64,000 nucleotides of DNA from an uncultured Dysosmobacter sp. Its GTDB lineage: Bacteria > Bacillota > Clostridia > Oscillospirales > Oscillospiraceae. Numbering within the stretch: the first letter of the stretch is position 1; each line of letters opens with the position of its first letter. The stretch spans positions 90,140 through 154,139 of the forward strand of contig NZ_CANRKH010000004.1 in assembly GCF_947631165.1 (NCBI RefSeq), read 5' to 3'. Both the position numbers and the translations under genes were made by a program. Below are positions 58,846 to 64,000 of the stretch, piece by piece. The notes below the pieces were generated by a model, which saw nothing but the letters and a program-made list of their open reading frames with translations, was not told the origin of the DNA and searched no databases.

Positions 58846-58865
58846 GGCCGGCCCAGAGGCCGGCC
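58846..58865. repeat. GC hairpin upstream of the CAT-like gene
   Basis: GGCCGGCC/GGCCGGCC with a CAGA loop. The rest of 58813-59049 holds no supported gene. Confidence 0.55.
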
Positions 58866-59049
58866 CTCGGCTGAATCAGAATTCGCTCGCCCAGGAACTG
58901 GTATTTTGCTGCTGAAAAGCGCACCGCCGGTTTCGGCAGCCCCGTTCCTGAAAACACGAAAATCCTGAAAGCTTCTTCTATCCCCCAATTGCCGTCGTAG
59001 GGTCGCTGGTCAATCGCCCAACGCCCCAGAGCGCGCTAAAATTCTTTTG

Positions 59050-59073
59050 GTTCTTTTCTTTCAAGAAAAGAAC
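59050..59073 (-). terminator. Hairpin directly after frr
   Basis: A perfect 11-bp stem (GTTCTTTTCTT/AAGAAAAGAAC) touches the frr stop codon; the minus strand continues CAAAAGAATTTTAG. It may partly end the pyrH-frr message before the CAT-like gene. Confidence 0.5.
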
Positions 59074-59631
59074 TCAGACCGCCATCAGTTCCTTTTCCTT
59101 CTTGGCCAGCAGCTCGTCCAGCTTTTTGCAGCTGTCGTCTGTCAGCTTCTGCAGATCCTTCTCCACCTGCTTCATCTCGTCCTCCGTGATCTCGGACTTC
59201 TTCTCCTGCTTCTTGAAGTTGTCCATGGCATCCCGGCGGATGTTGCGGACGGCCACCTTGCCGCCCTCCGCGTACTTGCGGATCTGCTTCACCAACTCCT
59301 TACGGCGCTCCTCCGTCAGCTGAGGAAACGTGAGGCGGATGCAGCGGCCGTCGTTCTGGGGGTTGATGCCAAGGTCAGAGTTCTGGATGGCCTTCTCAAT
59401 ATTCTTCAGTGCCTTGCTGTCCCAGGGAGAGATGACCAGCGCCCGGGGATCCGGGGAGGAAATGGCCGCGATCTGCTGGATGGGGGTCGGGCTGCCGTAA
59501 TAATCCACCATGATGCGGTCCAGCACGGCGGCGTTGGCGCGGCCCGCCCGCACGGAGGCGAAGTCCGCGGCAACGGAGTCAATACTCTTCTTCATCTTCT
59601 CTTCATATACTTTGTATTCGTCCTTCAACAT
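59074..59631 (-). CDS. frr: Ribosome recycling factor
   Basis: This 185-residue protein works with EF-G to split post-termination ribosomes. It has the long three-helix bundle with DFASVRAGRANAAVLDRIMV (RAGRA motif), YYGSPTPIQQIAAISSPDPR and NDGRCIRLTFPQLTEERRKE LVK, all typical. Length is exactly that of the family. It follows pyrH by 54 bp on the same strand, the usual arrangement. Confidence 0.97.
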   Translation of the reverse strand: MLKDEYKVYEEKMKKSIDSVAADFASVRAGRANAAVLDRIMVDYYGSPTPIQQIAAISSPDPRALVISPWDSKALKNIEKAIQNSDLGINPQNDGRCIRLTFPQLTEERRKELVKQIRKYAEGGKVAVRNIRRDAMDNFKKQEKKSEITEDEMKQVEKDLQKLTDDSCKKLDELLAKKEKELMAV

Positions 59632-59685
59632 AATAGGGTCCTTCCTTTCACGTTTCTTAAATGGAAAGCGCGGACACGCGCGGTC

Positions 59686-60405
59686 TTATTCCTTGACGAT
59701 GGTGCCGACCTTCTCGCCGCACAGGGCGCGGATGATGTTCCGGGGGTCCTTCAGGGCAAAGAGCAGCACGGGGATGTGGTTGTCCATGGAGAGGGATGTA
59801 GCGGTGGTGTCCATCACCATCAGGTGCTGGGCCAGCACATCGTCGTAGCTGATACTGTCGTACTTCACGGCAGAGGGGTCCTTGGCCGGGTCGGCGGTGT
59901 ACACGCCGTCTACGTTCTTGGCCAGCAGGATCACGTCGGCGTTGATCTCCGCCGCCCGCAGCACCGCCGCCGTGTCGGTGGAGAAATAGGGATTGCCGGT
60001 GCCCGCGCCGAAGATGACCACACGGCCCTCCTCCAAATGCCGGATCGCCCTGCCGCGGATGTACGGCTCGGCCACGGCCCGCATCTCGATGGCAGTCTGG
60101 ACCCGGACGGGAATGCCCTTCTGCTCGCACACGTCAGCTACCGCCAGACAGTTCATCACCGTGGCCAGCATGCCGATGTGGTCGGCCCGGGTGCGTTCCA
60201 TCTTGCCGCCGCCGCTGTTTTTGGCGCCCCGCCAGAAGTTGCCGCCGCCAACCACCAGACCCACCTGAACGCCCATGTCCAGGCACTCCTTGATGACGTC
60301 GCAGACGCTGCCGATCATCTCAAAATCCAGGCCGGAGCCTTTGCCGCCGGCCAGGGCCTCGCCGCTGATCTTCAGCAGGACCCGCTTGTATACCGGTTTT
60401 GCCAT
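59686..60405 (-). CDS. pyrH: UMP kinase
   Basis: This 239-residue amino-acid-kinase-fold enzyme phosphorylates [23 protein letters not shown] starts the fold; [37 protein letters not shown] and [20 protein letters not shown] are the UMP and ATP sites. GGGAGGTCATTTAC precedes the ATG. In many Firmicutes tsf and rpsB lie upstream; here a convergent-side XRE gene does, so pyrH heads the run. A TAAAAT box near 60450 is a weak promoter candidate. Confidence 0.97.
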   Translation of the reverse strand: MAKPVYKRVLLKISGEALAGGKGSGLDFEMIGSVCDVIKECLDMGVQVGLVVGGGNFWRGAKNSGGGKMERTRADHIGMLATVMNCLAVADVCEQKGIPVRVQTAIEMRAVAEPYIRGRAIRHLEEGRVVIFGAGTGNPYFSTDTAAVLRAAEINADVILLAKNVDGVYTADPAKDPSAVKYDSISYDDVLAQHLMVMDTTATSLSMDNHIPVLLFALKDPRNIIRALCGEKVGTIVKE

Positions 60406-60684
60406 GTAAATGACCTCCCTGTTTTCCTTGGAAGTTATATCGTTTCTATTTTACCGTATTTTTTTTCGTTTGCATAGGGGGTCCGGCCAGATTTTCACAA
60501 AAAAAGCACAGGACCCTCTCCCCGCCTTCGGAGGCACAAACCGGCTCCTCCCCCGCTTTTTTAGGTCCCGCAACCGATATTTGACACGCGGGTGGTAGAT
60601 TTACAAGCTCAAATATGGCATACTGGTTCTTGAAAAGATGGAAGATTGAAGCGTTTAACGTGAAGATTTTCGGGAGGGATGCCT
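60406..60684. other. Divergent region between pyrH and the XRE gene
   Basis: AAAAAAGC (60500-60507) and GCTTTTTT (60555-60562) can pair around a GC-rich loop with GCC/GGC pairings, a possible bidirectional terminator-like structure. TTTGACA near 60580 may belong to the XRE promoter. No gene was seen. Confidence 0.45.
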
Positions 60685-62274
60685 ATGACATTGGGAGATC
60701 GGATCGCTCAGTATCGGAAAAACCTGGGCATCTCCCAGGAGAAGCTGGGGGCACGGCTGGGCATCAGCCGTCAGGCCGTCAGCAAGTGGGAGACCGGCGC
60801 GGCGGCGCCGGATATGAATAATCTGATGGCGCTGGCCCGGGAGTTCCACATCTCCATGGCGGAGCTGACGGAAACGCCGGAGGGGACGCCCTCGGAGGAC
60901 GCTCCCGCGCCGGAAACGTCGCCGTTCTCAGGTCCCGCCGCCGGACAGCCCCGTTTCTTCTGGCCGGTGCTGTGCGGCGTGCTGGCGGCATTATTGGTGG
61001 TGGTACTGGCAGCGGTCTTTCTCCACATCCGCTCTCAGCGGATCCTCCCCAGCGAGGAGGCCGTCGCAGGCGAACCGCCTGCCGCAGATGAAACGTCCCC
61101 GGTCCCCTATCCCGCCACAGACTTCGCCCTGCTGTGGACCAACCGCGACGGGAACGAGGAATTTCTGGAGCTGGGGGAACAGGAGGACTTCTTCCCCTTT
61201 GGGACTTCTCTGGAGCTGACTGCGCCGGAGGAGGTCCTGGACACGGACTTTCACCTGACAGTCCTGCACGACGCCGTCTGCGGCGCCATCAACCTCTCCT
61301 ATCTGCACACGGAGCAAGACCTGGAAACGGACCCGCCATCTGTGGAGTGTGAATCCGTCATCCGTCTGTCTACCATCGCCCCCAGCGTCCACACCCCCCG
61401 CGGCATCCACGCCGGCAGCACCAAGGCCGACGTGGCGGCAGCCTACGGCGACGAACTGGTGTACTGTTTGAAGGAAGAGGGCGGCTATACCCTGACGTCC
61501 CACGATTATTACTACATCTATCAGCCCGAATCCGCCTTTTCCCGCTATCTCGCTATCTACATGCGGGACGGCCTGGTGGCCGGGCTGTGGGTGGAGGATC
61601 TGATTGACGCGGGAAACAACTTCTTCCTGCCCAACAATGTCTCCCGTTTCCCAACCATCAACGGCGAGCCGGATTTCTCCCAACGCCGGGAACCGGAGCG
61701 GGAGGACATCGACGACACCCGCAGAGCCTATATCGCGTGGAACCAGTTAGTGACCAATAACAATCTCTCCGCCGAGGAGCGGTACGCCTACCGCCGGGAC
61801 GCGTTTACCCTCCTGCCCTATTTGGATTGGCAGGAGTTCATGACCCTCGGCGGCACGGGGTACCCAGACGATACGGCCTTCGCTTTCATGGACTGGCTGG
61901 CGAGACAGGACAGCTACTCACAGAGCGAAATGCTGGACATTCAAATGGGATGTACAGCGAAAGGACTTGACGGCGCATACATGGATTCCTATGATGGAAT
62001 TCTCTCCCACGCAATGTTCTATGACCCGGTATCTTTCGCCAAAGCCCTTGCCGTAGATGGGGTTGACGAGGAGGTAAAATGGCACGCTATCAGAGACACC
62101 GCCTATGACGCGGAGCTGTACCCGGTGGAGCTGGACGCGGCAGTGAACGCCCTGGACAGCGCCATCGACGGCGGCGTTTTCACGGAGGAGCAGGAGGGCT
62201 GGGCGAAGCTCCTGCGGCTGTACCTGCTGACCCCCATCGATGAGCGCATCAATCTCCCCAAGACCCCGGCGTAA
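60685..62274 (+). CDS. XRE-family DNA-binding protein with one transmembrane helix and a large outer domain
   Basis: The 529-residue protein has an N-terminal Cro/C1 helix-turn-helix (residues ~3-58; LGISQEKLGARLGISRQAVS), a Pro-rich linker, one membrane helix (FFWPVLCGVLAALLVVVLAA, about 91-110), and an outer part of over 400 residues. Its first half is strand-rich and includes TPRGIHAGSTKADVAAAYGD, a motif seen in secreted regulatory domains. Its second half is helical. No family was assigned to it. GGGAGGG sits 6 nt before the ATG at 60685. The layout is shared with the 223-residue protein at 11960. It may relay an outside signal to DNA. Confidence 0.8.
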   Translation: MTLGDRIAQYRKNLGISQEKLGARLGISRQAVSKWETGAAAPDMNNLMALAREFHISMAELTETPEGTPSEDAPAPETSPFSGPAAGQPRFFWPVLCGVLAALLVVVLAAVFLHIRSQRILPSEEAVAGEPPAADETSPVPYPATDFALLWTNRDGNEEFLELGEQEDFFPFGTSLELTAPEEVLDTDFHLTVLHDAVCGAINLSYLHTEQDLETDPPSVECESVIRLSTIAPSVHTPRGIHAGSTKADVAAAYGDELVYCLKEEGGYTLTSHDYYYIYQPESAFSRYLAIYMRDGLVAGLWVEDLIDAGNNFFLPNNVSRFPTINGEPDFSQRREPEREDIDDTRRAYIAWNQLVTNNNLSAEERYAYRRDAFTLLPYLDWQEFMTLGGTGYPDDTAFAFMDWLARQDSYSQSEMLDIQMGCTAKGLDGAYMDSYDGILSHAMFYDPVSFAKALAVDGVDEEVKWHAIRDTAYDAELYPVELDAAVNALDSAIDGGVFTEEQEGWAKLLRLYLLTPIDERINLPKTPA

Positions 62275-62402
62275 TGGATGCGAAAAAAGGAACGGCTTTA
62301 GCCATGGTGCCATAAGAAAACATGAGAAAACCCAGTAAAATCAATGTTTTTTAAGGGCAGCGGAAAACGGGGCGGCGCAAACAACTGAACAACAAGCACA
62401 GA

Positions 62403-62435
62403 AAACGGGCGATGTCGGCAAGACAACGCCCGTTT
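62403..62435 (+). terminator. First leader hairpin before the DUF6017 gene
   Basis: AAACGGGCG/CGCCCGTTT, 9 bp, with a 15-nt loop and a short T run. Confidence 0.6.
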
Positions 62436-62448
62436 CTGCGTCCCGGCC

Positions 62449-62484
62449 AACGCCGCAGGTTTCAAAAAATCTGCGGCGTTTTTT
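62449..62484 (+). terminator. Second leader hairpin (strong terminator) before the DUF6017 gene
   Basis: AACGCCGCAG/CTGCGGCGTT, 10 bp, followed by TTTTC. It ends about 30 bp before the start codon, so it may control read-through into the element. Confidence 0.75.
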
Positions 62485-62515
62485 CATGTCCAAACACCGA
62501 AAGGAGCGGAAAGCC

Positions 62516-63394
62516 ATGCCAGTATTCCGCGTGGAAAAGAACACGGGCTATACGGTGATGTCAAACTACCACCTGCGGGACAAGCGGCTGTCCCTGAAAG
62601 CCAAGGGGCTGCTGTCGCAAATCCTCTCACTCCCGGAAGATTGGGACTACACCCTGTCCGGGCTGTGCTACATCAACCGTGAGAGCAAGGACGCTATTCG
62701 TTCCGCCGTCAATGAGCTGGAACGGGCCGGGTACATCGAGCGCCACCAGACCACCGACGAGGGCGGCAAGTTCAGCAGCAACGAGTACATCATCCACGAA
62801 AGCCCCATTTCCTTGCCGCCGTCGTTGGATAAACCGTCGTCGGAAAACCCGACAACGGAAAAACCGACGTCGGAAAATCCAACGCAACAAATTAAAGATA
62901 GAGTAACTAAAGACCAATCTATTACTGACGCATCAAGTACCCATTCCTTTCCCTCCCATTCTGCCCCTCCCGTCGAGGCAGGAGCGGCTTCGCCGCCGGA
63001 AAGGAAAAGAACGGAAGCGGCTTCGCAGAGCGCGGTAGAGATTTATCAGGACATCATCAAGGAGAACATCGAGTACGACCACCTCCTGCGCTACTCCAAG
63101 ATCGACCGGGAAGAATTGGACGGCATCGTGGAATTGCTGGTGGAAACCGTCTGCACGGCCCGCAAGACGATCCGGGTGGCCGGTGACGACTACCCCGCCG
63201 AGCTGGTAAAGGCCAAGCTGTTGAAACTGAACAGTGGGCATATCGAGTTTGTCATGGACTGTATGCGGCAGAACACCACGAAAATCCGCAATATCAAGAA
63301 ATACCTGCTGGCGGTGCTGTTCAACGCCCCCAGCACAATGGGCAGCTATTACACAGCCCTCGTCGCCCACGACATGGCGGAGGGCAAAATCTGA
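62516..63394 (+). CDS. DUF6017-type helix-turn-helix protein of a conjugative element
   Basis: The 292-residue protein begins MPVFRVEKNTGYTVMSNYHL RDKRLSLKAKGLLS, a winged-helix replication-initiator-type domain (residues ~1-100, with LCYINRESKDAIRSAVNELE RAGYIE). A low-complexity linker with repeated SSENPTTEKPTSENPT follows, then a helical DUF6017 domain (YQDIIKENIEYDHLLRYSKI). Such proteins open conjugative elements in Oscillospiraceae and Lachnospiraceae and are thought to act in replication or control. AAAGGAGCGGAAAGCC precedes the ATG at 62516. Confidence 0.85.
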   Translation: MPVFRVEKNTGYTVMSNYHLRDKRLSLKAKGLLSQILSLPEDWDYTLSGLCYINRESKDAIRSAVNELERAGYIERHQTTDEGGKFSSNEYIIHESPISLPPSLDKPSSENPTTEKPTSENPTQQIKDRVTKDQSITDASSTHSFPSHSAPPVEAGAASPPERKRTEAASQSAVEIYQDIIKENIEYDHLLRYSKIDREELDGIVELLVETVCTARKTIRVAGDDYPAELVKAKLLKLNSGHIEFVMDCMRQNTTKIRNIKKYLLAVLFNAPSTMGSYYTALVAHDMAEGKI

Positions 63395-63411
63395 AAAAGG
63401 AGGCCCCGAAT

Positions 63412-63624
63412 ATGAAACAGGGCGCATTGATCTTCGACGAGCGGGCAGACCGCTACGACATCCGCTTTGACCTGGCGGACTACTATGGCAGCTTGCACTG
63501 TGGACAGTGCTTCGACGTAATGGTGGGAGGCCGGTGGAAGCCCACCCGCATTGAGTACGGCCACGCCTGGTATCTGGTGGGCATCCGGGCCGACGATCTG
63601 AACGGCCTGCGGGTGCGTATCTAA
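63412..63624 (+). CDS. DUF5348 domain-containing protein
   Basis: This 70-residue protein reads MKQGALIFDERADRYDIRFD, then LHCGQCFDVMVGGRWKPTRI and WYLVGI, the pattern of DUF5348, small proteins found on Firmicute conjugative elements. AAAAAGGAGGCCCCGAAT precedes the ATG, 17 bp after the DUF6017 gene. Function unknown. Confidence 0.85.
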   Translation: MKQGALIFDERADRYDIRFDLADYYGSLHCGQCFDVMVGGRWKPTRIEYGHAWYLVGIRADDLNGLRVRI

Positions 63625-63700
63625 TGCGGATTTATCTTAGGCGGCTGGTGGTTCCACCTTAGCCGCCCCTTTCTGACTTCTGGCAAAGGAGGTATGAGGT

Positions 63701-64000
63701 TTGCAGGAGGAAGTCACTCAAAAGACCATCGCGTTATCCATGAAAACCGGGAAGCTGACGGCCCAAGTGCTACAAATGGCCCTGAAAAAGTTTTTGGAGG
63801 CCCAGAAGCACGGCCCCAAGCTCCACCACGGCCAGCAGAGCCTAAAACAGTTAAAACAGCACGGGGCGGCGCTGTCCAACATCGAGATCACGGACGCCAA
63901 TATCGCCGCTTTCAAGCCCTGCGCCAAGAAATACGGCGTGGACTTCACCTTGCGAAAGGACAAGACCACCCAGCCGCCCCACTACATCGTGATTTTCAAG
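63701..64000 (+). CDS. PcfB family protein (3' end cut by window edge)
   Basis: From TTG at 63701 the frame gives 100 residues to the window edge: QEEVTQKTIALSMKTGKLTA, VLQMALKKFLEAQKHGPKLH, a DANIAAFKPCAKKYGVDFTL segment. This matches PcfB (DUF3801), encoded next to the coupling protein in pCF10-type and ICE transfer regions. AAAGGAGGTATGAGGTT precedes the TTG. Identified by order and motif pattern. Confidence 0.85.
   Translation, partial: MQEEVTQKTIALSMKTGKLTAQVLQMALKKFLEAQKHGPKLHHGQQSLKQLKQHGAALSNIEITDANIAAFKPCAKKYGVDFTLRKDKTTQPPHYIVIFK

Larger units (their letters stand above)
62275..64000 (+). mobile_element. Left part of an integrative conjugative element (runs off the window)
   Basis: DUF6017, DUF5348 and PcfB genes in this order are the opening of conjugative elements common in gut Firmicutes; a VirD4-type coupling protein normally follows. 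The left boundary is not defined: no direct repeat or integrase was found between 62275 and 62515. Confidence 0.65.

Noticed and set aside
58695..58988. Minus-strand frames between frr and the CAT-like gene
   Set aside because: No start signal, overlap with the true CAT-like gene in another frame, and a GC hairpin in the middle.
59047..60477. Plus-strand open frame of 476 codons
   Set aside because: Antisense to frr and pyrH; His- and Leu-rich mirror product.
1..64000. CRISPR arrays
   Set aside because: No regularly spaced direct repeats were seen anywhere; the repeats found are single inverted pairs or the one att pair.

Overview
The window reads as a chromosomal segment of a GC-rich, spore-forming, anaerobic Firmicute of the gut Oscillospiraceae type (Flavonifractor/Lawsonibacter/Pseudoflavonifractor-like). 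The grounds are AddAB recombination, SpoIIR, Rex, RqcH, Mini-RNase III, PolC, the MEP isoprenoid genes ispE, dxr and ispG, Gram-positive Shine-Dalgarno sites before nearly every gene, and TTGACA/TATAAT-type promoters. The genus is an inference; no rRNA gene is present.

Region 1 (1-21.5 kb) is core genome: a partial flavin reductase, rpmE, addB-addA-SRPBCC, DUF1643, a quinol-monooxygenase-like gene, spoIIR overlapping a VOC protein, ispE, a membrane-tethered XRE regulator, DUF1015 next to a ThrH-like phosphatase, a CPA2 antiporter, mrnC-rqcH, and rex with an SLH-domain gene. A 46-residue peptide with 12 cysteines lies on the minus strand at 19281-19421.

Region 2 (21520-35545) is a genomic island in the 3' half of tRNA-Arg(CCG). 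The last 46 bp of the tRNA are repeated exactly at 35500-35545. The tRNA-proximal end is debris: a Fic gene with an internal deletion, an integrase with a stop codon and a Cys where the catalytic Tyr is expected, and phage tail genes with frameshifts. Within the debris is an intact minute transcription unit for a 35-residue membrane peptide. The cargo is one LacI-linked operon (secreted protein, TctC, TctB, TctA, TIM-barrel isomerase, cytoplasmic sulfatase), then two flavodoxin-like reductases divergent from an HxlR regulator. It looks like an uncharacterised pathway that imports a small sulfated acid and removes the sulfate inside the cell.

Region 3 (35.5-48.4 kb) is a second catabolic module: a DeoR regulator divergent from a homologous TIM-barrel isomerase, a DctPQM TRAP transporter and an M81 (MlrC-like) metallohydrolase, with IS5 and OppD remnants between dctM and the hydrolase. 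After it come YitT, a MarR-MATE efflux pair sharing one palindromic operator, a FlK-like thioesterase and a DUF1622 membrane protein.

Region 4 (48.4-60.5 kb) is core again: ferritin, then the minus-strand run pyrH-frr-(CAT-like acyltransferase)-uppS-cdsA-dxr-rseP-ispG-(frameshifted small membrane protein)-polC.

Region 5 (60.6-64 kb) has a second, larger XRE-plus-transmembrane protein and then the start of a conjugative element (DUF6017, DUF5348, PcfB) that runs off the window. No CRISPR array, rRNA gene or intact insertion sequence was seen.
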